Source of the DNA: UBA4416 sp043719555
GTDB taxonomy: Bacteria; Bacteroidota; Bacteroidia; B-17B0; Aurantibacillaceae
Direction: 5' to 3'
DNA: 14,836 nucleotides
Assembly (NCBI GenBank): GCA_043719555.1
Contig: JAYSTR010000031.1
Location: 1-14,836 of the forward strand
Part shown: in pieces, positions 1 to 8,053 of the stretch
Layout: every line of letters begins with the position of its first letter
Position numbering within the stretch: the stretch's first letter is position 1
Notes under the pieces: model-generated
Databases searched by the model: none
Seen by the model: the letters and a program-made list of their open reading frames with translations, nothing else
Told to the model about the DNA's origin: nothing
Translations under genes and position numbers: made by a program

Positions 1-8
1 CTTCATAG

Positions 9-45
9 GTTTTGAGTTTTAGCTTTTCTACTTAAACTCAAAAAC
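9..45. terminator. AT-rich hairpin downstream of rnz (weak terminator candidate)
   Basis: A 10-bp inverted repeat, TTTTGAGTTT at 10-19 and AAACTCAAAA at 34-43, surrounds a 14-nt loop. It lies just past the stop of the minus-strand rnz gene. The stem is A/T-rich and no clear U-run follows it in either direction, so termination is only a possibility. Confidence 0.3.
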
Positions 46-56
46 ATAAAAAAAGG

Positions 57-977
57 TTACAAACTAAAAATTAACCCCTCTTTGGCTAACTCCACGTTAT
101 CAAAAATGGGTTTTGCTTCATCTAAAAATAAATCGAGTTTATCGTAGCGGGCCGAAAAATGACCAAGTAATAATTTTTTAGCCTTAGCTAAATTAGCCAT
201 TTGTGCAGCTTGCTTTGCGGTGCTATGAAAGGTTGTTTTTGCTCTATCATGTTTATCTTCTAAAAATGTTGACTCGTGATATAATAAATCAACGCCTTGT
301 ATATCATTTGCCAATGCTTCAAAAAACTTGGTATCACTACAAAACGCATAACTTCTTGGTTCGGGGCCTGCCACAGTTAAATCTGCATTTTTAATAGAAT
401 TTCCAATATTATCAATGGCATCTAATCCCTTTTTGAGTTTATGAATTTCGGCAAAAGATACATTGAGTTTTTCTAGTTTGTACTTATCAATGTTGCGAGG
501 CAATGGTTTTTCTTTAAATAAAAAACCGGTTGTTTCAATGCGATGCTTTAACGGAATACTATATACTTCTAATTTCTCATCTTCCCATATTAATTGTTTT
601 TCCTTATGTTGTGTATAAACAAACTTTAAAGGATAACTCAATGTGGTATCTGAGTATTTGTGAATAGTTGTAATTATATCTTCTAAATGCTTAGGGCCAT
701 AAACAGTCAATTCATTTTGTCGACCCAGTAAATGCATACTTGCCAAAAAACCTGGTAATCCTAAAATATGATCGCCGTGCAAATGACTAATGAAAATATG
801 ATTGATACTCTGAAAACGAGCTTTGTATTTACGTAATTGCATTTGAGTACCCTCTCCACAATCTATCAAAAAAAACCTCTCAGCTATATTTAATAACTGA
901 GAGGTTGGGTTTCTGTTTGCTGTAGGCGTTGCAGCGCTACTTCCAAGTATTAATAATTCGAAGGTTTGAGTTGACAT
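57..977 (-). CDS. rnz: Ribonuclease Z (tRNA 3'-processing endonuclease)
   Basis: This is a metallo-beta-lactamase-fold endonuclease that cuts the 3' trailer from tRNA precursors in the cytoplasm. The 306 residues match the usual length of the short bacterial form. The zinc-binding signature HLHGDH is at residues 65-70. Further expected ligands are visible at H145, at D215 (in CSDT) and at H273 (in GHFSAR), with the family's HST segment at 251-253. The N-terminal ILGSSAATP strand-loop (10-18) is the typical start of the fold, so the ATG at 977 is well placed. Only 21 bp separate it from the stop of the preceding minus-strand gene, so it may be read together with that gene. No obvious promoter lies in the gap. 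Nothing is truncated or missing. Confidence 0.95.
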   Translation of the reverse strand: MSTQTFELLILGSSAATPTANRNPTSQLLNIAERFFLIDCGEGTQMQLRKYKARFQSINHIFISHLHGDHILGLPGFLASMHLLGRQNELTVYGPKHLEDIITTIHKYSDTTLSYPLKFVYTQHKEKQLIWEDEKLEVYSIPLKHRIETTGFLFKEKPLPRNIDKYKLEKLNVSFAEIHKLKKGLDAIDNIGNSIKNADLTVAGPEPRSYAFCSDTKFFEALANDIQGVDLLYHESTFLEDKHDRAKTTFHSTAKQAAQMANLAKAKKLLLGHFSARYDKLDLFLDEAKPIFDNVELAKEGLIFSL

Positions 978-998
978 ATAACCCTCCGAAGTTACAAA

Positions 999-1841
999 TT
1001 ACCCAGCAATAATTAAACGTTTTGTGTTAACGGCATTTTTATATTTAATTGAATAAAAATATACGCCTGCTTTCCATCCGTTTGCATCTAACTCAATAGT
1101 GTTTTCGCCATTTTGAGTTGTTACTTTGCGTTCGTAAACTTTTTCACCTAAAGCATTGAATACATTTAACTCTGCAATAGACTCATCTTCAACATAATAC
1201 TTAATAGTAGTTTTGCCTGTAAATGGATTTGGATAATTTTCTAAAGCACCAAAATGATCTTTATTTAATTTCATTACACCAGTTGGTAATAAAATATTAA
1301 TGATATAATAATTTAATGATTGAGGGCCTGCAATACTAGTACTACCACCATTTACATTAGGAGAAGCTGGACAAGATGTAAATACTGGGCCGTTGGTATA
1401 AGGTTGAACCTCTAAATGTAATGTATAAGATCCTGCAACTGTTGGTGTTCCGTAAATACTGCCACAGTTATTTGCATTACCAGGAAATTTAAACACTGGT
1501 GAGCCATTAGTAATTGTTGTTGTATTTACAATAGGCGTTGATGAACCAATATTTAATCCTGGAGGTAAACCATAGTTTGTAATACCTGTTGGATTATACA
1601 ATACAAATTTATTAAAGCAAAAACGCAAACCTGCTGCCACAGTATCTTTAGGTACTTTTACAGTTAAGTTTTGCACGTAAGGTTGCCCTACTACTCCGCT
1701 AATAAAATTAGTAGCACTATCAGGCCAAACCCCAATTTTTGTACTTGCTATAAATGTAGTATTAAGAGAGCATGTTGGAACTTGTGCAAATAAAGCACAA
1801 GAAGCTACAACAGAAAAAATTGATAAGTAGATTTTTTTCAT
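999..1841 (-). CDS. Secreted protein with T9SS type A C-terminal sorting domain
   Basis: The 280-residue protein begins with a signal peptide (MKKIYLSIFSVVASCALFA, likely cut before Q20). It ends in a T9SS type A sorting domain from about residue 202 (NYPNPF) to 280, with the usual GEKVYE turn and GVYFYSI strand. The middle part (21-200) is rich in Thr, Asn, Gly and Pro and has several Cys. It looks like an extracellular beta-rich domain, and the segment GTPTVAGSYTLHLEV resembles the end of an Ig-like or putative Ig domain repeat. I do not recognise a catalytic function. The protein should cross the inner membrane by Sec and the outer membrane by the type IX system, then be attached to the cell surface or released. 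A 263-bp gap precedes it, without a convincing promoter. Confidence 0.88.
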   Translation of the reverse strand: MKKIYLSIFSVVASCALFAQVPTCSLNTTFIASTKIGVWPDSATNFISGVVGQPYVQNLTVKVPKDTVAAGLRFCFNKFVLYNPTGITNYGLPPGLNIGSSTPIVNTTTITNGSPVFKFPGNANNCGSIYGTPTVAGSYTLHLEVQPYTNGPVFTSCPASPNVNGGSTSIAGPQSLNYYIINILLPTGVMKLNKDHFGALENYPNPFTGKTTIKYYVEDESIAELNVFNALGEKVYERKVTTQNGENTIELDANGWKAGVYFYSIKYKNAVNTKRLIIAG

Positions 1842-2104
1842 GTAAAAATTGTTTAGTTTATAATTTATATCTCATTTATAAGTAAAAATAAGATATAAAA
1901 TGATTTATAAACTTCGTTTTTGTCGAAAATTGGTAGAAGTTTTAAACAAAAAGGTTGTAATAAACTCAGATATGTACTAGTTATGACTGATAAGAAATAA
2001 GAGTTTTACATAAAATAATATCGAATAAGCAAGAAATCAACTATCACAAAACTAAATCACTTATCTCCTTAATAATTTCCGAATTCTGTGTTCTACTTTT
2101 TATG

Positions 2105-2620
2105 CTATAAAAGAGTTTTATTAAATAAAAACAACTCTTCGGTTTCGCCAAAAAGAGTAATTGTGTTTTGATTTTTAAAGCCTAATTTATTTAAGAGCGC
2201 AATTGAAGGCTCATTATCCTTAGAAACAATGGCCAAAATATTTTTTTGTGCTAATTGGGTGCTTGCATACTGAAGTATAGCATTCGCTATTTCAAGCCCA
2301 AAACCTTGTCCTATATAATTTGGTAAAAATGCAAAACCTAAATCGGGATATTCAAAATCGGCACGTTTAATTAAACCACTCATGCCGATTGGTGTTTGAG
2401 TGTCTTTTAAAATCACGCAACTTAACCCAAAACCATGCTCGTTATAACTTTTTAAAGGACCATTGATGATATAAGAAACTGCTTGTTCTTCAGTTTTAAT
2501 TTGCCGATCACCTATAAAGCGCAACCAACCAGGGCTATTTACTAACTCAATAATAAACTCAAAATCAGATGACTGGAATTCGCGAAGTATGAGACGTTCA
2601 GTTTCTAAAATGGGTTTCAT
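2105..2620 (-). CDS. GNAT family N-acetyltransferase (RimJ/RimL type)
   Basis: This 171-residue enzyme should transfer an acetyl group from acetyl-CoA to an amine. The substrate cannot be read from the sequence. The N-terminal ETERLILREF (6-15) is typical of the RimJ/RimL-like branch of GNATs. The acetyl-CoA pyrophosphate loop is GQGFG at 104-108, preceded by the beta4 strand DLGFAFLP (93-100). The late motif N136-EPSIALLNKLGF (to 148) is the usual 'N.aS..llekLGF'. It is the last gene of the pyrR-dinB-pyrB run, 11 bp after the pyrB stop, so it is probably co-transcribed, but a link to pyrimidine synthesis is not implied. Confidence 0.88.
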   Translation of the reverse strand: MKPILETERLILREFQSSDFEFIIELVNSPGWLRFIGDRQIKTEEQAVSYIINGPLKSYNEHGFGLSCVILKDTQTPIGMSGLIKRADFEYPDLGFAFLPNYIGQGFGLEIANAILQYASTQLAQKNILAIVSKDNEPSIALLNKLGFKNQNTITLFGETEELFLFNKTLL

Positions 2621-2631
2621 TTAAATAAAAC

Positions 2632-3555
2632 CTATTGACGACCAGCTAATAAAAACATTACAGCCATACGAACAGCCACACCATTTTCAACTTGATCCAG
2701 AATAATAGATTGACTACTATCGGCAACCTCACTAGTAATTTCAACGCCACGATTAATTGGTCCTGGATGCATAATTACAATTTTTTTAGATAAAGAATCT
2801 AACATCGTTTTATCTAAACCATATAACATGGTATATTCTCTTATAGATGGGAAGAATTTGATATCTTGTCTTTCGAGTTGGATACGTAGCATATTAGCCA
2901 CATCACACCACTCTAAAGTTTTACGTAAATCAGTTTCTACCTTCACTCCTAAACTTTCTATATATTTAGGAATCAGTGTTGTAGGTCCACATACTTTAAC
3001 TTCTGCGCCAAGCTTTTGTAAGCAAAATATGTTTGATAATGCAACGCGCGAATGTAAAATATCACCAACTATGGCAATTTTTTTACCTTTTAAATCTCCC
3101 AATTTTTCTTGCATCGAAAATGCATCTAGTAATGCTTGTGTTGGATGTTCGTGAGCTCCATCGCCTGCATTAACTATTTTGGCATTAACTCGCTTTGATA
3201 AAAATTCGGCAGCTCCAGCACTTGAGTGACGCATCACTACCATATCAACCTTCATTGCTAAAATGTTATTGACTGTATCGATTAAGGTTTCACCTTTTTT
3301 TACAGATGAAGATGACGCTGAAAAATTAACGACATCGGCACTTAAACGTTTTTGAGCTAACTCAAAAGATAAACGTGTACGGGTAGAATTTTCGAAAAAT
3401 AAATTGGCAACGGTTAAATCTCGTAAAGAAGGTACTTTTTTAATAGGGCGGTTAATGACCTCTTTAAAGTTTTTAGCGGTATCTAAAATTAATTCGATAT
3501 CATTTTTAGTGATATATTTTATTCCTAATAGATGATTGACGCTTAAGTTGCTCAT
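2632..3555 (-). CDS. pyrB: Aspartate carbamoyltransferase, catalytic chain
   Basis: It catalyses carbamoyl phosphate + L-aspartate to N-carbamoyl-aspartate + phosphate, the committed step of pyrimidine synthesis, and forms cytoplasmic trimers. At 307 residues it has the normal length. Carbamoyl-phosphate-binding residues are in FFENSTRTRLSFE (53-65, STRTR at 57-61), with the flexible SSSSVKKGET loop at 81-90, HPTQ at 137-140 and HPGP at 263-266. It starts 3 bp after the stop of the DinB-family gene, within a compact operon headed by pyrR. A pyrI regulatory chain is not visible in the window, consistent with either an unregulated trimer or a pyrI gene elsewhere. Control through the operon's first gene, pyrR, is likely but not shown. 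Confidence 0.96.
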   Translation of the reverse strand: MSNLSVNHLLGIKYITKNDIELILDTAKNFKEVINRPIKKVPSLRDLTVANLFFENSTRTRLSFELAQKRLSADVVNFSASSSSVKKGETLIDTVNNILAMKVDMVVMRHSSAGAAEFLSKRVNAKIVNAGDGAHEHPTQALLDAFSMQEKLGDLKGKKIAIVGDILHSRVALSNIFCLQKLGAEVKVCGPTTLIPKYIESLGVKVETDLRKTLEWCDVANMLRIQLERQDIKFFPSIREYTMLYGLDKTMLDSLSKKIVIMHPGPINRGVEITSEVADSSQSIILDQVENGVAVRMAVMFLLAGRQ

Positions 3556-3558
3556 AGT

Positions 3559-4065
3559 TTACAAATATCTTTCTTTAATTACATTAATATGATGTATGGC
3601 GTGTCCGGGCATCATAAAACCTAATGATAATACGTTTACTTCACCCGAAGCAGTTTTACCTTTTAATAACAACTCTTTAGATGTTAATTGCTTAAACATT
3701 AATATGTTAGATAACCTTACCGAATCAAACTCATCCATTAACAACTGCATGTTTGTTTCAGTTAAATTAGCATTTGCCGCATATAAATTTTCATCAAACC
3801 CTGGTAATAACTGATTATCGCCACGAGCAAAACGTAAAGCTCTGTATCCAAAAATACGCTCAGTATCTATGATATGATTAATCACTTGTTTCACGGTCCA
3901 TTTACCAGTATCGTAAAAATAATTGGCTTTTAAACGAGGAATAGATTCTATAAAATCTAAAGTAGATTGATGATTCGCTTTTAGAGCAGAAATTAAATCT
4001 TGTTCAGGAACTAAATCAATATAGTGTGAGTAATAAGGAATATGATCTTTAGGATTTGGTCTCAT
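3559..4065 (-). CDS. DinB-family (DinB/YfiT-like) four-helix protein, putative metal enzyme
   Basis: The 168 residues fit the DinB superfamily of four-helix-bundle proteins that usually bind a divalent metal through three histidines. Candidate ligands are H64 (in NHIIDTER, 63-70), H155 and H159 (in PGHAIHH, 153-159). In the family, relatives include thiol-dependent S-transferases and many members of unknown activity; the substrate here is not known. The gene sits between pyrR and pyrB with gaps of 1 and 3 bp, so it must be translated from the same message. That placement hints at a housekeeping role but does not define one. The start ATG at 4065 follows the pyrR stop directly, which supports translational coupling. 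Confidence 0.85.
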   Translation of the reverse strand: MRPNPKDHIPYYSHYIDLVPEQDLISALKANHQSTLDFIESIPRLKANYFYDTGKWTVKQVINHIIDTERIFGYRALRFARGDNQLLPGFDENLYAANANLTETNMQLLMDEFDSVRLSNILMFKQLTSKELLLKGKTASGEVNVLSLGFMMPGHAIHHINVIKERYL

Positions 4066-4066
4066 T

Positions 4067-4597
4067 TTATTTATCTATTAAAGTTATTCTGTCTTTTCCG
4101 TCTAATTCTTTCCAATCAACTTTTACATTTTGAGTTTCAATGGAATCAATCACTACTCCTGTATATTTTGCTTGAATTGGAACGTGTCTGCTAAATCGTC
4201 TATCAACCAATACCAATAATTCTACATCATTTGGTCGGCCAAAAGCAAGCATCGCATCTAAACCAGCACGAATCGTGCGTCCAGTATACAATACATCATC
4301 CACTAAAATCACATTTTTATCTTCGATGATAAAATCAATATTGGTTTGATTAGGGATTAATTCTTTTTTTCGAAAATCATCACGGTAAAAGGTAATATCT
4401 AAATCGCCGCAATTAATCTTCCTTTTTAAAATACCTTCTAATAGTTTTTGAATACGGTGAGCTAAATAAACCCCGCGTGGTTGCAAACCAATAATAACGG
4501 AATTACTAAAATCGTTGTGAACTTCTATTAATTGATAGCAAAGACGAGTTAAGGTTACTTCTAACTGTTTATTTTCTAGTAGAACTCTTGGCTTCAA
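4067..4597 (-). CDS. pyrR: PyrR, bifunctional pyr regulator / uracil phosphoribosyltransferase, TTG start
   Basis: PyrR binds pyr mRNA in response to UMP in Gram-positive bacteria and also converts uracil + PRPP to UMP. The type I phosphoribosyltransferase motif VILVDDVLYTGRT is at residues 96-108, and the PRG loop (GLQPRGV) is at 37-43. The length, 176 residues, is normal. The codon at 4597-4595 reads TTG. Reading upstream in frame gives AAA, AAA, ATA, ATA, CAA, CCT and then a TAA stop, with no ATG or GTG. The family's N-terminus (K.VLLENKQ) aligns from this point, so TTG is the likely start. It heads a run with the DinB gene, pyrB and the GNAT gene. The 110-bp leader after purA shows no strong promoter and only a weak GTTTT-CAG-AAAAC hairpin at 4626-4638. 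PyrR-RNA control is therefore possible but not visible. Confidence 0.92.
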   Translation of the reverse strand: MKPRVLLENKQLEVTLTRLCYQLIEVHNDFSNSVIIGLQPRGVYLAHRIQKLLEGILKRKINCGDLDITFYRDDFRKKELIPNQTNIDFIIEDKNVILVDDVLYTGRTIRAGLDAMLAFGRPNDVELLVLVDRRFSRHVPIQAKYTGVVIDSIETQNVKVDWKELDGKDRITLIDK

Positions 4598-4707
4598 TTT
4601 TTTTATTATTTGAGGTTAGTTTTTTGTTTTCAGAAAACTGATTTTCGGAAGTTAAATTTAGTTGATAAATTCAAAAAACAAAAAACAATTTTCTAAAAAC
4701 GAACTTG

Positions 4708-5976
4708 TTACATAAAAATAGTTTGCGTTCTATCTGGTCCAATTGAAACAATAGAGATAGGCACTTCAACTAATTTCTCAATATATTTTACATAATCAGT
4801 TAACTCTTTTGGCAAGGTATCTTTAGATGTCATTTTTGTTAAATCAACACCCCATCCTTTCACTGTTTCGTAAACTGGTGTTACATCACTTGGCTCAATA
4901 CTGTATGGTAAATAATCTATTTTTTCGCCCTTGTGCATATAATGCGTACAAACTTCTAATTCATCAAAATCCGATAAAATATCAGCTTTCATCATCATTA
5001 ATTCAGTTACGCCATTAATTGCAATCGCATATTTTAAAGCCGGAATATCTAACCAACCACAACGGCGTGGACGACCAGTAGTAGCACCAAACTCACGTCC
5101 AACTTGGCGAATCTTCTCCCCTACTTCATTATCTAATTCTGTTGGAAAAGGACCGCTACCAACACGAGTACAGTACGCTTTAAAAATACCAATAACATTA
5201 CCAATACGGTTTGGTGCAATACCTAACCCGTTACAAGCTCCAGCACAAATTGTGTTAGATGACGTAACGAAAGGATATGAACCAAAATCAATATCTAATA
5301 ATGAACCTTGAGCACCTTCGGCTAATATTTTTTTGCCTTTTTTAATAGCATCGTTAATAAAATGTTCGCTATCAATAAAGGTTAATTTTTTTAATTCTTC
5401 TATAGCTGCAAACCAAGCTGGCTCTAATTCTGCTAAATTATATTGATAATTATAAAATGCTAATAATTGTTTGTGTTTATCAACTAAAGCATTATATTTT
5501 TCTTTAAAATTAGGGCTTTCGATATCACCAACACGTAAACCATTACGCCCTGTTTTATCCATATAAGTTGGACCTATACCTTTTAAGGTTGAACCAATTT
5601 TATCTTTACCTTTTGAAGCTTCGCTAGCAGCATCAATTAAACGATGCGTTGGCAAAATTAAATGTGCACGTTTACTGATAACTAATTTTTTATTGACATC
5701 TACGCCCATTTCGGTTAACGCATCTATTTCTTTTTTGAAAATAACGGGATCAATAACTACACCGTTACCAACTACATTTAAAGCCGTTGGATGAAATATG
5801 CCACTTGGAATAGTGTGCAATACGTGTTTAATACCATTAAACTCTAGGGTATGTCCAGCATTTGGACCACCCTGAAAACGAGCAATAATATCGTATTTAG
5901 GAGTTAAAACATCAACAATTTTACCTTTTCCTTCGTCGCCCCATTGAAGGCCTAATAATACATCAGCTTTGATCAT
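4708..5976 (-). CDS. purA: Adenylosuccinate synthetase
   Basis: It joins IMP and aspartate using GTP to make adenylosuccinate, the first committed step to AMP. The glycine-rich GTP loop GLQWGDEGKGK is at residues 9-19 with the catalytic Asp at 14. GGPNAGHT at 36-43 supplies the catalytic His at 42. The IMP-site segment GSTLKGIGPTYMDKTGR starts near 127, and GSGPFPTE and TTGRPRRCGWLD follow in the C-terminal half. The length, 422 residues, matches the family (about 430). It has its own Bacteroidota-type promoter match 27 bp upstream of the start codon. It lies 110 bp upstream of pyrR on the same strand, so some read-through into the pyr genes is possible. Confidence 0.97.
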   Translation of the reverse strand: MIKADVLLGLQWGDEGKGKIVDVLTPKYDIIARFQGGPNAGHTLEFNGIKHVLHTIPSGIFHPTALNVVGNGVVIDPVIFKKEIDALTEMGVDVNKKLVISKRAHLILPTHRLIDAASEASKGKDKIGSTLKGIGPTYMDKTGRNGLRVGDIESPNFKEKYNALVDKHKQLLAFYNYQYNLAELEPAWFAAIEELKKLTFIDSEHFINDAIKKGKKILAEGAQGSLLDIDFGSYPFVTSSNTICAGACNGLGIAPNRIGNVIGIFKAYCTRVGSGPFPTELDNEVGEKIRQVGREFGATTGRPRRCGWLDIPALKYAIAINGVTELMMMKADILSDFDELEVCTHYMHKGEKIDYLPYSIEPSDVTPVYETVKGWGVDLTKMTSKDTLPKELTDYVKYIEKLVEVPISIVSIGPDRTQTIFM

Positions 5977-6002
5977 AAGTTTACGCTTTTTTAGAAAGCC
6001 AT

Positions 6003-6035
6003 CAAATTTACAATTCTTAGGAAACTATGAGCAAA
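6003..6035 (-). promoter_or_regulatory. Predicted promoter of purA (Bacteroidota -33/-7 type)
   Basis: On the minus strand TTTG (6035-6032) is followed after 21 nt by TAAATTTG (6010-6003). This matches the Bacteroidota pattern TTTG / TAnnTTTG. The -7 box ends 26 bp before the purA ATG at 5976, a normal leader length. It is a pattern match only. Confidence 0.6.
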
Positions 6036-6082
6036 TAACAAATTAACAATTCGAAGATTTTTGAACAAAATAGAATTTTCTA

Positions 6083-6856
6083 TTAAAATAAATATGAAAG
6101 TCCCAATTGATATTTAAAAAAAAGGTGATCAAACTTATTACTGAATTTAGTGACTTCAAAGTTTACAAATGGCATTAGTTTGTTTATTTTAAATCCAATT
6201 CCTGTGCTATAAAAAAGATGAGCGGTTTTTTCATTAATGTTATCTTTTTTAGATTCGCTTTTATACAGAGTATTTGAATAATACCACCCATCAGGATTTG
6301 TTGGTGTAACATAAGTTGGATCGGTTTGATATCCCCAACTATATTGTAACTCATCATATGTATATGATTTTGTTGATTTCAGAAAAGAATAATTAAATCC
6401 AATTTTATTAATCAATACTATCTGTTTTAATAAGATATAATAACCAATATTCGGCGATAGACTTAAAGCATTTACATTAAAATTAAATTCGTTTTGAGAA
6501 TAATTAATCTTAACCCCACTTGCATGCCAACCGTATAACTGATGATCATAAAAAGTATGATTTACCTGAGAATTACAATAGCTAAGGCCTAATCCAACAA
6601 ATAGTTGATGGGGAGTTTTATTTGATTTTAAAAGCCTATAATTTGAACTAAAAGAAATTAACGAATTCATTTTTAATTTATATGAACTTACAGTAACATT
6701 TGATTCATCTTGATTATACGTATCAATTGAATTAAATAATTTAAATGGGCAACCAGATAGTTCGAAAATAAACTTGGGATATTGTCTCAATGTATCATTT
6801 GCACTTAGTGATAAACTAACTACAGATAACAGACATATCATCTTAATTAATTTCAT
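6083..6856 (-). CDS. Hypothetical outer-membrane beta-barrel-like protein
   Basis: The 257-residue protein has a signal peptide (MKLIKMICLLSVVSLSLSA, probable cleavage after A19). The rest alternates polar and hydrophobic/aromatic residues in short strands and is rich in Tyr, Phe, Ser and Asn. The C-terminus, KYQLGLSYLF, ends in Phe, as outer-membrane barrels often do. This pattern suggests a small barrel of the size of 8- to 10-strand porin-like or OmpW-like proteins, but I recognise no named family. It starts 3 bp after the upstream membrane-protein gene stops (6860) and so belongs to that transcription unit. Function unknown. Confidence 0.7.
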   Translation of the reverse strand: MKLIKMICLLSVVSLSLSANDTLRQYPKFIFELSGCPFKLFNSIDTYNQDESNVTVSSYKLKMNSLISFSSNYRLLKSNKTPHQLFVGLGLSYCNSQVNHTFYDHQLYGWHASGVKINYSQNEFNFNVNALSLSPNIGYYILLKQIVLINKIGFNYSFLKSTKSYTYDELQYSWGYQTDPTYVTPTNPDGWYYSNTLYKSESKKDNINEKTAHLFYSTGIGFKINKLMPFVNFEVTKFSNKFDHLFFKYQLGLSYLF

Positions 6857-6859
6857 ATT

Positions 6860-8053
6860 TTAAAACTCCCCACCTGAACCGGCTCCACCACCCTGGCCTC
6901 CACCAAAATCAATCGTTGAATCGGGTGTGGTTGTATTGGTTGTTTGGCTTGAAAAGCTTTGTGCAATGATTAAGGCTTCGGCATTGGTCTTTAAGAAATT
7001 ATCGTCATCTGCATCTTCTAAATACGAAATGCCGTGTTTGGTTGTTTTAAAATAATTAATAGTTATATATGCTAAGGCGATTAATAACATACCAACAACC
7101 GTTAAGAGGATTTCGGGATGGCCCATACTAAAATATTTTTTAAAGGTAAATGCCGATAAAGCCGTAATGAGTAGGCCTATCCATAATAACAGTTTATCTT
7201 TTTTTAGTAAGGCGTAGGCTATGTATACTAAGGGCACTAAGGCTGTAAGCACATAAAATAATAGGCGTAAAAAGTAATTATCGCCTTGTATTAAATACAC
7301 ATCAAACATACTACTGGCAATTTCTGTTATCACAAAATAATTACACGATGCATAAAACAACATTAAACTATATACTTCGGCCATTTGTATGGGAGTTCTC
7401 CAATAAACATAAAGCTCATTACTTTTTTGTTTTTTAATGATGGCATAAACAACCCCAGTAGCAAGCATCATCGCAAAGGGAAGCACCTTCATTTCGGCAT
7501 CGCCAAACTTAAAAACCATTAAGGCCACCAAATAAAATAGCGCCGAACATAAGCAAAGTGTCATAATTCTATCAATATACCTAAGCGCTAAAAAAGCAAA
7601 TAAGGGAATGGATAATACCACACAAAATAACGTACTCTCTCCTGAAATAGCGCACACCATAATATAAATACATTTTAATGTCAGTACACAACCAATATAT
7701 AGTAAGGCATCATCAACTCCTGAGTTATAATGTTTTTTTGTTTTGATGAAATACTCCAATATCCAAAAACTACCTGCACCAAAAATGATATAGATAATAC
7801 TTCCTGCAAAGGAATTATCAAATAACAGTTCGCCAAAAAAGAGCGAAAACAATCCCATTACAGCAAAAAACAAAATACCTGTAAAAATGAATAAACCCAT
7901 TTTTATAAAAACTAAAGGCGAAAAGGTTTCTTCTTTATTGGCATTATTGATGGTATCAAATTGCTCTGTACTTAGTAATTTATGAGCACACCAATGCTTT
8001 ACTTTATTTACAAGTAACGTATTTAAAATGATAGACTTAGAATACGCTAGCAT
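6860..8053 (-). CDS. Polytopic inner-membrane protein (partner of the DUF2157-like protein), Gly-rich tail
   Basis: The 397-residue protein contains a soluble N-terminal segment of about 48 residues (with KLLSTEQFDTI, similar in style to the 'G.It.eQ...I' segment of its neighbour). About nine or ten hydrophobic segments lie between residues 49 and 335, with short KK-rich loops. A soluble C-terminal tail ends in Thr-rich sequence and a glycine run (GGGQGGGAGSGGEF). I recognise no enzyme motif. Its ATG overlaps the stop of the upstream gene by one base (TAATG), so the two are translationally coupled and probably form one membrane complex. Paired DUF2157/DUF4401-like membrane proteins of unknown function are common in bacteria, and this pair looks like such a unit. 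Confidence 0.75.
   Translation of the reverse strand: MLAYSKSIILNTLLVNKVKHWCAHKLLSTEQFDTINNANKEETFSPLVFIKMGLFIFTGILFFAVMGLFSLFFGELLFDNSFAGSIIYIIFGAGSFWILEYFIKTKKHYNSGVDDALLYIGCVLTLKCIYIMVCAISGESTLFCVVLSIPLFAFLALRYIDRIMTLCLCSALFYLVALMVFKFGDAEMKVLPFAMMLATGVVYAIIKKQKSNELYVYWRTPIQMAEVYSLMLFYASCNYFVITEIASSMFDVYLIQGDNYFLRLLFYVLTALVPLVYIAYALLKKDKLLLWIGLLITALSAFTFKKYFSMGHPEILLTVVGMLLIALAYITINYFKTTKHGISYLEDADDDNFLKTNAEALIIAQSFSSQTTNTTTPDSTIDFGGGQGGGAGSGGEF

Noticed and set aside
2828..3154. 108-codon plus-strand ORF inside pyrB
   Set aside because: It is antisense to strongly conserved pyrB motifs and is a frame shadow.
6069..6084. AATAGAA-TT-TTCTATT hairpin at the end of the barrel-candidate gene
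   Set aside because: The stem is short and all A/T apart from one pair, with a two-base loop; too weak to call a terminator.
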